A stretch of DNA of 64,000 bases from Pontederia crassipes (lineage: Eukaryota; Streptophyta; Magnoliopsida; Commelinales; Pontederiaceae): assembly GCA_030549335.1 (NCBI GenBank), contig CM060198.1, positions 59,163,453 through 59,227,452 of the forward strand. The letters are read 5' to 3'. Below, piece after piece: positions 22,904-34,300 of the stretch. Position numbers and translations under genes: made by a program. How positions within the stretch are numbered: position 1 is the first letter of the stretch; every line of letters begins with the position of its first letter. Under the pieces are notes generated by a model, which saw only the letters and a program-made list of their open reading frames with translations, was not told the origin of the DNA and searched no databases.

Positions 22904-23358
22904 CTATTTCAAAATATACAACATAATGACAAATAATAATAATGATAACATCTTCCTAAATAACTTGATATTCTTCTTTTTTAGTTCTTCAATTTCAGCC
23001 TCCAATAATTGGATCATTTTTCTTCTTGCTTCATCTTCATCTTTGAGCATATGCTTGTCTCTCAATAATTCGTTGATGATGTGAATGGTTGGTTCTCCAA
23101 TTGGTGGATCAATCCAACGGAAAAAATGACATGCCCCTGTTACCTTACAAGTTGGTCAACAAGATAAGTTTGTACGTACTCAATATAGTAAAAAATTCCA
23201 ACTGAATGGTCAAACTAACAAACTAGTAAAGTTAATACCCTAAAATTTTGACATCCATAGAACCGTCTTCCTAGATTTGCTTCAGTCCATGAAGTCCGTA
23301 TCAAACATTCTTGGCCACACATGCACCTTGGTGTAGGCACATAAACAATATTTGACAT
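22904..23358 (-). CDS. GRF-type zinc-finger protein carried in the MULE (two exons, intact)
   Basis: Read on the minus strand: exon 1 is 23358-23239 (40 codons), intron 23238-23144 (95 bp, GT...AG), exon 2 is 23143-22904 (79 codons plus TAG); the frame is open throughout, 119 aa. Residues 11-52 match the plant GRF zinc finger (PF06839): RCMCG with Cys12 and Cys14, TSWTEANLGRRFYGC with Cys36, then ACHFFRWID with Cys45. Residues about 60-100 are charged and heptad-like (coiled coil), and 105-118 are a hydrophobic C-terminal segment (MLSLLLFVIMLYIL), possibly a membrane tail. Proteins of this shape are common, uncharacterised and often mobile-element-linked in plants. The gene runs towards the transposase, from the right terminal repeat. 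The start is the first ATG before the finger. Exon boundaries are my prediction; the function is unknown. Confidence 0.72.
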
Positions 23359-23882
23359 TATGTTCCTATCAATGTAATGGTTGCAACAAAGGAAAATAAA
23401 TGAAGTTTAATCATAAATAACAATATAAAAAACACAAATGTCTAAATGAAAATACAAATATGCTTTCCAACAGAACTGAATCAAATCCTCAAACAATTTT
23501 GAGTAACATTGATTCATGATGTACAAATTATCGAAGCATATTAGGTACATAACGAAAGGATTGAGGCCAAGGCAACAGATGAAGGAAGAACATGCGAGGG
23601 CCCCAAAAGTCAAGTGATCAGCGGAGAAATAAAATGCAAAGAACATTCTAAGGCACGATCTTTTTCCTTTTCGCTAGGAGATTTGATGTGCAAGATTGTG
23701 AGGGGGAAGGAGGAAGAGAGGTATGCAATGGTAGAAAAAGCAATAAGAGTGGAGGAAGAAAAGAGATCAAGCCATACTTGATGGAGCAAAAAAATCACGA
23801 AAGCTTCTAGGGCATAATCCCCTTTCGAAAGATGAAGTGTTCTCCTTTTGGAAGATGGAGTATTATGTTGGAATGTCACGTG
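23359..23882 (-). promoter_or_regulatory. Presumed 5' leader of the GRF gene
   Basis: Stretch between the right terminal repeat and the GRF gene's ATG. No recognised protein. The matching left-side stretch (17304-17480) shares short blocks, so the inverted repeats probably once extended further in. Promoter role is inferred from MuDR, where each terminal repeat drives one gene. Confidence 0.35.
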
Positions 23883-24069
23883 TTTTTAAATTTTTTTCAA
23901 CCACGTGGACATGCCACTTGGCTATCTCTTTTAATTTTTTTATTAAATGTTATAATCCACGTGATCATAAAATCATTACAAAGTTAAGGAACATATTAGT
24001 TACAAACTAAAGTTTAGAGACCAAAATGAAAATAAGACAAAGTTACGGAACGATTGAGGAAAATTACTC
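23883..24069 (-). repeat. MULE right terminal inverted repeat
   Basis: Inverted match of 17085-17303 with scattered substitutions and small gaps; several percent to over 10% divergence by eye, so the element is not recent. Confidence 0.85.
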
Positions 24070-24078
24070 ATGAGATGC

Positions 24079-24493
24079 TAATAAGTTCATGGTCGACTTA
24101 GTGGGCCTTTATTGGACTGTCCTATGGAATAATCCGACAAGGTTATGTTTTCAGCGAAAAAAAACTTATATTTTTACTCGAAAAACAAAAGGTAAATAAG
24201 GTTATAGTCCCGTCCAATTAATTTAATTATGTTACTATTAATTTCATTATTTTAATTTGCATGACAATTCAATGATTTGTACATAAGAAGAATATTTGAA
24301 TGATTCTCAACTTTAGTTAACTCGGCTTAGACTACCAATTTGGGTTGTTCTTGAGTCTCAGCCTAATTGGTTTGATTTATATGTTTTTTTTATAAATATG
24401 TATCATCATACTTTACCCTTTTATTAGGGAATTTTTTAAAATAGGTTTTGACTTATCTGTAAGTGCCCCAAACTTTCCAAAATCGACCTAATT
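24079..24493. other. Intergenic spacer between MULE and CACTA
   Basis: No gene seen. The first 60 bases resemble 1120-1195, the other copy of the repeat into which the MULE inserted. Confidence 0.5.
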
Positions 24494-24496
24494 ATA

Positions 24497-25180
24497 CACT
24501 ACAAGAAAAAGTCGTATTTTCGACGGTCCGAAATCCCTAAAATATCGACGGTTTTTTCGGCGGATCTTCCAAACCGTCGATATTTTCGTCAGATAATTTT
24601 CGATGGTTTAAGCAATCTAAAATTTCGACGGTGATAAATTCGTCGGAAGATTCCGTCGAAAATATTTATACTTCGATGATTATGACCGTCGATAATTTCG
24701 GCGGTTTATCTAACCGTCGAAACTTCCAACGGTCTGAACCGTCAAAAAATTTCAACACTGGTTGCGTATAATTATTGAACTTATCGACGATTTTGACCGT
24801 CGAAATTTGCGACGTTCAAAGCAATCGTCGATATTTCGACGGTCATAACCGTCGATAGTATTTAAATAAAATATTCTACCTTAATTTTTTTCGACGGCCT
24901 CAACCGTCGAAAATGGAAATTTATAATTTACACAAACTATGTATCTGTCGATGTTTTTGAAAATTTATCATTATGGGAATCGACGGCTAAAACTGCCGAT
25001 ATTTCGACGGTTTAAAGAACCGTCAAAACTATCGACGGCTAAAACTGTCGATATTTCGACGGTTTGAATACCGTCGAAACTATCGACGGTTTTCCAGCGG
25101 ATTCGCGCCGTCGAAATGAGAATTAATATAATATTATATTTACCTATGTTGCGGCGGTTTCGACCGTCGGAAAGTGGTTA
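24497..25180. repeat. Left subterminal repeat array of the CACTA
   Basis: More than twenty direct and inverted copies of TCGACGGTT / AACCGTCGA, many as facing pairs spaced 10-20 bases. In En/Spm such arrays are TNPA-binding sites. Confidence 0.85.
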
Positions 25181-25187
25181 TATAAAA
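25179..25187 (+). promoter_or_regulatory. TATA box of the CACTA transposase gene
   Basis: TATATAAAA just inside the left subterminal array, followed by a GC-rich leader and a good splice donor CAG/GTAGGT at 25313/25314. The acceptor ATGCAG at 26609-26614 lies five bases before the transposase ATG, giving a 1.3-kb leader intron. Confidence 0.6.
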
Positions 25188-25380
25188 ACCCGACCGCACT
25201 CTTACTTTGAACGTTTTGAACGTCCGTCCGCCGCCGCGCGTTTCGTCCGCCGTTCGTCCGACCGTCGACCGCCTCCCGCCCGAAGCTTCCGCCGCCGACC
25301 ATCTCCGGCGCAGGTAGGTCCGATCCCCGCCTCCTTTGATATATAATTTTTCTCTCCTTTGACCATCTCCGTGCGGCGGC

Positions 25381-25641
25381 CAGATCCGGCCGCCATTCGC
25401 GCGCGGCGGCCAGATCCAGTCGCCATTCGCGCGAGGCGGCCAGATCCGGCCGCCAGTCGCGCGTGGCGGCCAGATCCGGCCGCCAGTCGCGCGCGGCGGC
25501 CAAATCCGGTCGCCCTCCGCGCACGGCGGCCAGATCCGGCCGCCCTTGCGCGGCGGCGGCCAGATCCGGCCGCCCTCCGTGCAGCGGCCAGATCCGGCCG
25601 CCCTCCGCGCGCGGCGGCCAGATCCGGCCGCCCTTGCGCTG
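25381..25641 (+). repeat. 30-bp GC-rich minisatellite, nine units
   Basis: Units start CAGATCCGGCCGCC at 25381, 25411, 25441, 25471, 25501, 25531, 25561, 25589 and 25619; most are exactly 30 bp and read CAGATCC, GGCCGCC, then a variable NNTCGCGCG-type part and GCGGCGGC. It lies in the predicted leader intron of the transposase gene. Because 30 is a multiple of three, long open frames (RPDPAA-type repeats) appear in several frames; these are artefacts. Confidence 0.85.
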
Positions 25642-26614
25642 TAAGGCTAACATGTCGCCACAAAAGCTTCCATGTTTAGAATTATAGTTGAGAAACCTTT
25701 AATCCCCTCCTCCCACTTCCTCTTCATCCGTTTCAATTCTGACTTTTGAAATATTTTATTGCTAATCGATGTTGGTTTGCCTGTAATCAACATCTATCAT
25801 AGTTAGCACTGAGTCAGTTGGTCATTGCACCTACCAATAGCAGTACATCATATATATTGCACAGAATCTGAACCAGGGCCCAAATAGACTCAGCACTGGG
25901 TCAGCAAGCCATTACATCTAACTGTATTGGTGGTGACACAAAAGATGCTACTCTATGGACAGATTTAAGCTTTCTTTTGGTCTTCTAACACCTTAAATTA
26001 CTCTGTCCAATCAGTCATCTTTAGTTACACTCCATGTTTCTTTGGTAAGAACTTCTTGGGCAGGGAATTATTTTCACAATTCCAAGTACTCATCTTCCAT
26101 CCAGAATTCAATGAACAGAACCTTTTGCTGAGTGACAAGATGGGGCACCACCTTATCAAACAAACGTTTACGCAATAAAAAAAAGATACGTATTTAGAAA
26201 GGATGATGAAACATTCAGTTGTAATATTTTTTTCCTCCTTTTGTTTGATGGAAAACGATCATGAGCAAAAAGGGCCAAAACTGATCTCACTTAAACAAAA
26301 AAAGAAAAGTTTGAGCTTATCCAACTTTTACTCAATTCTTTTCTTCATTTGGGAAAATTCAAACGTTCAAAGCAATGCCCTAGTGTGAGCTCGTCCCTAG
26401 TGTCAACGCTCCCTTGTGCGAGCTTGCACGCCAATGAGAAAGAAAAAGGACAATTATGTTATATATACTTATTATATGCTATCTCTATACCTAGCAGTAT
26501 GATTAGTAAACATTAGCTAAACAATATGTTCTTCCTCAGTTGTTTCATATTCATTTTTCTTTCCTTAGACAATTTTGTATGACTGAAATTTTTTATGATT
26601 TGCAAATAATGCAG
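25642..26614 (+). other. Rest of the leader intron of the CACTA transposase gene
   Basis: No coding sequence recognised between the minisatellite and the acceptor at 26614. Ordinary AT-leaning sequence with T-rich stretches towards the 3' end, as in plant introns. Confidence 0.45.
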
Positions 26615-26619
26615 TCATT

Positions 26620-29600
26620 ATGTCATACTTGAACGATCGTCGATGGATGTACAAAAGAAATAATCCTGGTCGTAGAGACTTGTCACAAGAATTTATAGAT
26701 GGCGTTGACTATTATGTTACTGTGACTTGTCAATCTTTACAATTTCAGCGGGAAGGAACAATTAGGTGTCCTTGTTTGAAATGTGCTAGCACAAAGTTAC
26801 AGACGATAGAGACTGTCAAAGTTCACTTATATAGAAAGGGTTTCAAACCCAATTATTGGGAATTGGATGATTTACGCGAAGGAGCGCCTTCGACAAGCGT
26901 CCCAAATGAAGGTCTTCATTTTGTGGATCCTGAACCAACATTTGCTTCGCAATATGAACAGTCTGTTTATGACGCAACTGCAACTGAGTATGGCAATATT
27001 AGATTTGAGCAGAATGAAGAGGCACCAAATCCAGAAGCAAGAGATTTTTATGACTTACTAAACGCATCGAGCCAACCCTTATGGCCTGGGTGTGAAAGTC
27101 ATTCGGAACTATCACTTGCTGTTAGATTGTTGAATCTGAAAGCCGACCATAATATTTCACAAGCATGTTTTGATGCATTTCTAGATATTTTAAAAGAGGT
27201 TACACCAACTGGGGCTCGTATTCCTGAAAATTTTTATAGGACAAAAAGATTGGTTAGTAAACTTAGTCTTGGCTCAACTAAAATAGATTATTGTCGTGAT
27301 GGTTGTATGTTATATTACGGCGAGGACATCAATTTAAATGAATGCAAGTTTTGTGGGGCCGAACGATATAGAGTGACTAACAAGTCTCAAGTCGCTGTGA
27401 AAAGAATGCATTATTTGCCTCTTATTCCAAGACTTAAAAGACTATACTCGTCTATAGGGTCAGCGTCGCAGATGAAGTGGCATGCACAGCATAATACTTC
27501 TGAAAGTGTCATGCTTCACCCATCGGATGGTGAAGCGTGGAAACATTTTGATCGTAAGCATCCTGATTTTGCAAGGGACCAAAGGAACATAAGGCTCGGA
27601 TTATGCGCAGATGGTTTTACACCATATGGTCAAACTTCAGTTCCTTATTCATGTTGGCCGATAAAAATAACACCTTATAGTTTGCCACCTGGGATTTGTA
27701 TGTCCGCACCTTATATGTTTTTGACATGCATTATTCTTGGTCCTCAGAGTCCTAAACAGAGGATAGACGTGTATTTACAACCTCTAATAGACGAGCTAAA
27801 AGAACTGTGGGATGGTGTCGTCGCTTATGATGTGTCGACCAAAAAAAATTTCACATTGAGAGCTGCCTTATTGTGGACTGTTAATGACTTTCCAGCCTAC
27901 GGGATGTTGCCTGGTTGGATGACTGCAGGAAAATTAGCTTGTCCATCTTGCATGGAACACTCAGATGCGTTCACTTTGAGAAATGAGGGTAAAAATACTT
28001 AGTTTGATTGTCATAGACGGTTTCTTACAGCTGATCATCCGTACAGAAATAATCGAAATGCATTTCGACGGAATAAGGTTGTGGAAGACATGCCTCCGGT
28101 CAGACGCTCGGGAGCTCAATTACGTCGCATTGTCAATGCTTTATGCAGAATTGTCGACGACCCAAATGTCACATACAATGAGTATGGTGTTTGTCATAAT
28201 TGGACCAAATGAAGTATATTCTGGGATTTACCTTATTGGTCTGATTGTTTGATACGTCATAACTTGGACGTCATGCACATTGAAAGAAATGTGTTTGAAA
28301 ATGTATTCAACACCGTAATGGACATTAAGGGTAAAACAAAGGAAAACCTCAAGGCGAGACTAGATTTGAAGGAGTACTGTCGACGGCCAGAGTTGCACTT
28401 AGTGACTTTACCTAAGGAAAGATTATCTAAACCAAAAGCAAGTTATGTTCTCACTAAGGAGCAGAAGACCCAAGTGTGTCGCTGGATCCAAGAGCTGAGA
28501 ATGCCGGATGGTTATGCATCAAATCTGACCCGATGTGTGGACATGAATGGCGTTTGTTTGGCATGAAAAGTCACGACTGTCACATATTCATGGAAACTTT
28601 GCTTCCTACTGCTTTTTCTTCACTCCCGAATAAGATTTGGAAGCCGATAACGGAGTTGAGTCAATTTTTCAAAGAATTGTGTTCTACAACATTAACGGTG
28701 GAAAATATGATCCAATTGGAACGTAATATTCTGATAACATTAGGTAAGTTGGAACGAATATTTCCACCGGGATTCTTTGATTCCATGGAGCACTTACCTA
28801 TTCATCTGCCATATGAGGCAAGGGTAGGTGGACAAGTACAATATAGGTGGATGTATCCTTTTGAAAGATATCTCAATCGAATAAAAAGGACGATTAAGAA
28901 CAAAGCACGTGGCGAAGGATCCATTTGTGAAGCGTATATGATTCAGGAGATTTCATACTTCTGTTCTTACTACTTCGAGTCCCATGTTAAGTGTGCGAGG
29001 ACCAGAGTCCGTCGAAATGATGAAGTTCCAGAAGAACAGTCTGATGTGGCATCTTTGTCGCTCTTCAATCAGTTAGGACGACATTTTGGGAAGCCAAGGA
29101 GTAGATGGCTCAGTGATGCAGAATTCAAGTCTGCCACGAATCATGTCCTTCTAAACACGTCGGAGGTGCAAGGCTACATTAAGTAAGTTTAATATCCATA
29201 CGTTCTTTTGTTTAACGTCTTCCCAAACACCATTTTGATTTAGCCATCACTTCGTATGTAGTGCTATCTTGCAATACTACATTGTCCCTGAAGAACATGT
29301 ACAAGATAGAATCGAGAATGATTTTGCACCGTGGTTTAAGAAACATGTAATTATCAAAATATTCTAAACAATTTGATATCTTCAGGGTCTACTATACTCA
29401 TTTATTTTCATATTAGGTTCTCAATACCGGCACGGCGTCTGGTCTCCATAATTTGGCATGGGGACCGGCTCGAGAGGTGAAAAGTTGGCCGGTGTATTTT
29501 GTGAATGGTTATAAGTTTCACACTAAAACTTGGTCGATCGGGAAGAAAACCGTGACAGTGGAGTATGTGTCGTGGGATCCACGGACGGAGAAAATCAGCA

Positions 29601-30128
29601 TGACTACTATGGTGTTATCAAAACATTATTCAGCTGCAATATACTGGAGGTAATAAAATCACATTATTTGAGTGTAATTGGTTTGATCCAAAGGAAAGGA
29701 GAGGGATGCGAGTTCACAAAGATTTCAAAATAGTTGAAATACGTCACAATAGGTGTTATGATCGTTTTGATCCTTTCATTATTCCGTCGTCTACAAGACA
29801 AGTATATTATGTGCCATATCCGGAGAAGACCAAGGACAAATCACAATGGTGGGTTGTAATAAAGACGAAGGCAAGAAGCAGGATAGAAGTTGATGGTGCA
29901 TTGCAATGTGCCTTTCAAGATGACTCGCAGACGTCTGTGGCCCCTATTGCCGACACCGAATTAGTCGACGATCTACATGATTCGGAATACGTATTTGAAG
30001 ACTTCGATAACGTCGACATACAAAATGATGAAAAGGATTCAGACGAAGATGAATTTGAAACTACGACGACTTCTGATGATGATGATGATGATGTGTACCA
30101 GTCATGTGGAAATTCAGATGATGAGTAA
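26620..30128 (+). pseudogene. CACTA transposase TNP2-like, interrupted
   Basis: Domain order fits plant TNP2. An N-terminal transposase-associated domain (PF13963; RRWMYKRN...GVDYYV, IRCPCLKCAS) is followed by Transposase_21 (PF02992; YCRDGCMLYYGED, CGAERYR, LIPRLKRLY, MKWHAQH, then HNLDVMHIERNVFENVFNTV), DUF4218 (PF13960; LPTAFSSLPNKIWKPITELS, FPPGFFDSMEHLPIHLPYEA), short exons after about 29184, and DUF4216 (PF13952; SWPVYFVNGYKFHT, QVYYVPYP). It ends in an acidic Asp-rich tail with a (GAT)n tract. Interruptions include a TAG at about 28000 where Trp is usual before FDCHRRF, another stop near 28210, and frame changes near 28540, 29550 and 29640. The first 460 codons are open. Confidence 0.9.
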
Positions 30129-30532
30129 AGGTGTCTTTACTTATCGTCACGAATTATCAATTTATTTTTACCTTACAACTAGGATATTTTATTATGAATG
30201 TTGTCATCTTATGGATTGTTCATTTACGACTCATATTCATTTTGTTTGAGGCAATAGTTTGTTTGAGGCGTTAGCGATGCATGTGGACAAACAATCGGAT
30301 CAACAAATGCCTGACGCGAATGATGCATTCTTATATTCGCTACCATCTCGTGAGTGTTTGAAATAATGATCAGAAGAAGTCATTCGCAAAAGCTTATTCG
30401 AATTAATTTGTTTATTTTTTATAAGCGCCTCCGGATATTAGGAATTGGTTCTCGAGTTATACGTACAATTTCGTTCCTCAAGATGCAACACAAGACGTAG
30501 CCGAACATAGTCAGGTCGAGACGTTGTGACAT

Positions 30533-32167
30533 TTGAATTTTTTGTCAATTGTGAATTTGACTTGTAATAAATTTTGTACTATGCAGATATATCGATTTGT
30601 TAAAAGTAAAAACAAAGGAAAGGAGCCGGTCGTCCCTAGAGCTCTCAGTACTCCGTGTGCTCCTCCGTCAGCCACGGGCATTCGCATAACAGAGCGTTCT
30701 TCTCCTCCGTCAGCTCCTCGACCAACCACGAGCATTCGCATAATAGAACGTTCTTCTCCGCCGAGTCCTTCCTCTCAAGCTGATATTGCGGACTTGATAC
30801 ACAATTGCCACAACAACCCGTCAGAGCTCATTGTTCCGTGGAAGACTCGGATCAGGCTTCGTCAAATCGTGTTTACAAAGCATACGTGCAACCAGATAGG
30901 AATTTAGGGTAAGTGTTATTTTATGTATATCGAATCCTTATTCATGCTTTGATTCAGCCATGACATTTTATAATTCTGTGTCCTTCAAGATTTGTACCGT
31001 CGAAACCAGCGGCTGCAGCAGTTACCAAAGTATTGCGACATAGGTATACTGAAGCGTGGCTTACATGGAGGGAAGTTCCTTATGCCACGCGACAGATGTT
31101 ATTTAATGAATTTCAGGTATCATTAGAAGCCAACATCATCATTAATATTTTTCTTCGTCATGCACATTAATTATTTTTAAACACTTACAGGCTGATGTGT
31201 GGTGGGAGCCCGAGCATACGGAAAAAATGTGGAAGGTTTTTAACTCTCGGTGCTCAAAGAGATTGTCCGCGATGCTATCTGAAGCTCGAGCTGACGGAGA
31301 ACGACCTAATTGGATCCCCGAGGCCGTTTGGATCGATTTGCTAGGAAAGTGGTCCACCGAGGTGTACAAAGTGAAATGCGAAAAAGCAAAAATCAGTCGA
31401 GAGTCCGACCAGGGAGCGTGCTTGCATTCGGGCGGATGTCTATCCACGAGCACGATTGCTAAGAAAATGGTAAGGTCTTTCTCCGAACTCAGGACGAAAT
31501 ATTATACTTTAAGAAAATGGTAAGTAATTTGCAAATTTTAAAATATTATCTCATTGCAGGAGAAAGAGACGGGTAGACCACCGACTCAGGATGAACTATT
31601 TCTCTGAACCCATCAGAAGAAGAACAAAGAATGGGTCTCGAATTAAGCCCGAGAGACATATGTATGTAAATTTTTGTGCCTTTACTTTTTTCTAAATTGC
31701 AAGTTAATAATTAATTAACAAAACTTTGAAGTCGATCACCTAGTCGTCGTTTGTAGTTAATTATTTTCTTTATATTTCAGGAGTCTTATAAAACAAAAGA
31801 AGTTGATCATATTATGCAAGCCACGCAGGAGGGGACCACACCGTTGGCCCCAAGACAACTTTGGACGGACCACATCGGCGTGAAGAAGGATCGCATTTAC
31901 GGACTTGGATCTTTTGTGAGTGACACAGATATTGGATATGGTCGACGAAGTACTTCAGGTTCATCTCCTTCTACTATGCAAGAAATTGTGGATCAGGTGA
32001 CCATCAAGATTAGGGAAGAGGTCAGACAGGAATTCGAAGAACGTGAACGTCGTAACAGGGATGAAATGAAGAAAATGATGCGTGCCTTCATGCGTGGCGA
32101 ATTGAATGACGACGACGCCGAGGTAGATTCATATATAATACATGATTATTTTTGGAATTTGCTTTAA
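30533..32167 (+). pseudogene. CACTA TNPA-like protein gene (Transposase_24 / Ptta family)
   Basis: The second gene of the CACTA, probably the DNA-binding partner that recognises the subterminal motif. A first exon (30.57-30.9 kb) has a Pro/Ser-rich repeat (IRITERSSPPSAP and IRIIERSSPPSPS). A core exon (31.19-31.47 kb) has VWWEPEHTEKMWKVFNSRCS, PNWIPEAVWIDLLGKW and a GGCLSTSTIAKKM end, matching PF03004. A last exon (31.81-32.13 kb) ends in a charged coiled-coil (EEVRQEFEERERRNRDEMKK). Intron borders (for example GTAAG after IAKKM, CAG before ADVWW) look plausible. At least two stops occur in the short segment near 31.6 kb, so this copy is probably dead. Confidence 0.75.
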
Positions 32168-33045
32168 TCTGATGCATCATTGTACTCATTAGATTCATAT
32201 GCACTTTGACACTAACTTAGATTTTACTCTTCATCCCTTTCAGTTAGATCTGTAGACTTTCAAAGTTTTCACCGAAAATGAAGTGCAGACAGCTGGATCA
32301 TGTAAATGTCAGTACTTAGTATAAACTTCAACATACATTAATGATCACCGCATGAAATCATAGGAAAAAAACTTAGCAACCTTATTTTAAAAGTCATATG
32401 CCTCTTTCTATTATTTTGGATGATTATGCTCGATTTTGCTTCAATTTTGAGATTCAGCGTTAGCTTGTTAGTTTACACATCTTCTATTGAATTTATCAAA
32501 TTATGTTGATGTTAAATTCAAATAATATTTTTATATTTTAGATTTTAGATTCAATTAGATTGTGATTACGCATCTTCAAAACTGAATTCATGTTTTTTTT
32601 TGCATTTTATATGTTATAACTTTTACTTTATTTCAATTTTGTGCAGTGATGTTTTGCGACGAAGATGATATGCGAATTGAACTTCAGCTCTTCGTTGTGA
32701 CGAAGACGTTATGCCGTTCAATTTGTGAATTCATGTGATGTTAAATTTGTTTGCTATTTGGATTATGTGAATTAAGCACGCCGTTCCATTATCTCGTTCC
32801 ATTATGGTTGATGTTATTGAATATGTGAATTATGGATCACATTATGGATTATGTTTTATGTTTGGATACCCTTATGTCGAATTGAACTATCTGTGATGTG
32901 ATGTAATTGAATCTGTGATGTGATGTGCTTTATATGTGAATTACGATATTTCAATTTGTGATGTACTTTATAATTGAACTATCAAATGTGTTGTATTATC
33001 TGGGAATTATCTGTGAATTCACTATTTTTTTTTAATTTTTTTACG
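32168..33045 (+). other. 3' non-coding part of the CACTA
   Basis: No gene seen. 32760-33000 has loosely repeated TGTGATGTGATG / GAATTATG units of low complexity. Confidence 0.45.
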
Positions 33046-33642
33046 TTTCCGACGGTCCTGACCGTTGAAAATAGCTGAAATATTGCAATTTTCAGTGGAT
33101 TTTTTCGATACTTACCGACGGTTATATTCGTCGGTACACAATTATCGACGGTCGTAGCCCACGAGTAAAAGTCGTCGATACAAGATTATCGACGGTTTTA
33201 ACCGTCGATAATATCGACGGTTAAAGTCGCCGATATATATCAACGGTTAAAATCGTCGATAGTTTCCACGGTTCAAGCCGCCGATAGATATCGACGGCAC
33301 GAACCGCCAATACTATCGACGGTTTAAGCCGCCGATAAATATCGACGGCTCGAACCGTCAATACTATTGTCGGTTCAAACCGTCGATATATATCGGCGGT
33401 CCTGACCGTCGATAATATTGATGGTTCGCACCGTCGATATTTAACGTTCGACTGCCGCGCCCGCCAGCTAGACCGTCTGTAATACCGACGGTTCAAAAGA
33501 AGCCGTCGCAAAATATTTGCGACGACCCTTTTTCACACGATCATTATCCGTCGAAAGAACCGTCGGAAATCGTGATTTCCGACGAATCTGGCAAATTTAT
33601 CGACGGTTAGGACCGTCGGTAAAAGGCAGTTTTCTTGTAGTG
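33046..33642. repeat. Right subterminal repeat array of the CACTA
   Basis: Copies of ATATCGACGGTT and AACCGTCGATA every 15-30 bases, matching the left array and the small CACTA. The open frame on the minus strand (33221-33511) is built from these repeats. Confidence 0.85.
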
Positions 33643-34300
33643 ATAATAAATAACATATTTCTTTAAAACTTTAAGTTAAATCATAACAGTTATATATATA
33701 TATATATATATATTATAATTTAATAAAAATTGTGCTTGATAAATTTAAAAGTTAGACCAGATTTTATGAATATACTAAATAACAAAAACTTAAACTTGCT
33801 CTTTTAATTGTCGTAGGCGGAGGCCACATGCATGTTTAATTTCTTTTTGTCGTAAACATGACCTATTTTATGTGTAAGTTTTACCTGGACTATCCTGACT
33901 TATTGTCAGCTCCAGCTTAGATGGATAGTGTACAGATTTATAGTAGTTCAAAATTTTATTTATGAAAATTTTCAATTTAACCGCGTTTCCATCAAGTTTT
34001 ACTACCCGTTAGATAAATTCTAGTACTCTTGGACATGGATGTTTTGTTGAAAAAAATTGTGATTATATTAATCGACTTAATTATGAAAGTTTGATCACGG
34101 TCATTAGACTTCAACGTCTTATTTACAAAGAATTTATCGAAGTTATTCTTTTTCTACTAAAAAATAACTCAGTTAAAATGATCAAACGCAAAAATATATC
34201 TAAATCTTGATATATCTATTGAAGTTCTAATAAGAAGTCTCCATTAATCAATCAGAAATGGCCCGAAACATTAAAGAAGGAAATATATGAAAATTATTTT
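33643..34300. other. Intergenic, with an AT microsatellite
   Basis: AT-rich non-coding DNA with (TA)n at 33690-33713. No gene seen. Confidence 0.5.

Larger units (their letters stand above)
17085..24069 (+). mobile_element. MULE (Mutator-like element) with long terminal inverted repeats
   Basis: Both ends read inward as GAGTAATTTTCCTCAATCGT and match over about 190-220 bases, with shorter matches further in (GGGATTATGCCCTAG at 17371 and, inverted, near 23807). The target duplication is 9 bp: ACGAGATGC (17076-17084) and ATGAGATGC (24070-24078), one mismatch, the length expected for Mutator. A decayed mudrA-like transposase lies on the plus strand, an intact GRF zinc-finger gene on the minus strand, and a non-autonomous CACTA is nested in the transposase. 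Without that insert it is about 5.2 kb. Confidence 0.88.
24497..33642 (+). mobile_element. CACTA (En/Spm) transposon, 9.1 kb, with two genes
   Basis: Ends CACTACAAGAAAAA and TTTTCTTGTAGTG with 3-bp target duplication ATA (24494-24496, 33643-33645). Dense CGACGGTT / AACCGTCG motifs occupy about 600-700 bp inside each end. On the plus strand lie a TNP2-like transposase gene (26.6-30.1 kb) preceded by a TATA box and a spliced leader, and a TNPA-like gene (30.5-32.2 kb). Gene content is complete for the family, but both genes contain stops or frame changes, so this copy is probably inactive. Confidence 0.95.

Noticed and set aside
25144-25687. Frames of 70-170 codons on both strands across the CACTA GC-rich array
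   Set aside because: Produced by a 30-bp repeat that is a multiple of three; the peptides are RPDPAA-type low-complexity repeats.
19761-33642. CRISPR-like appearance of regularly spaced CGACGGTT / AACCGTCG motifs
   Set aside because: Motifs are short, alternate in orientation and lie in CACTA subterminal regions; this is a plant transposon array.
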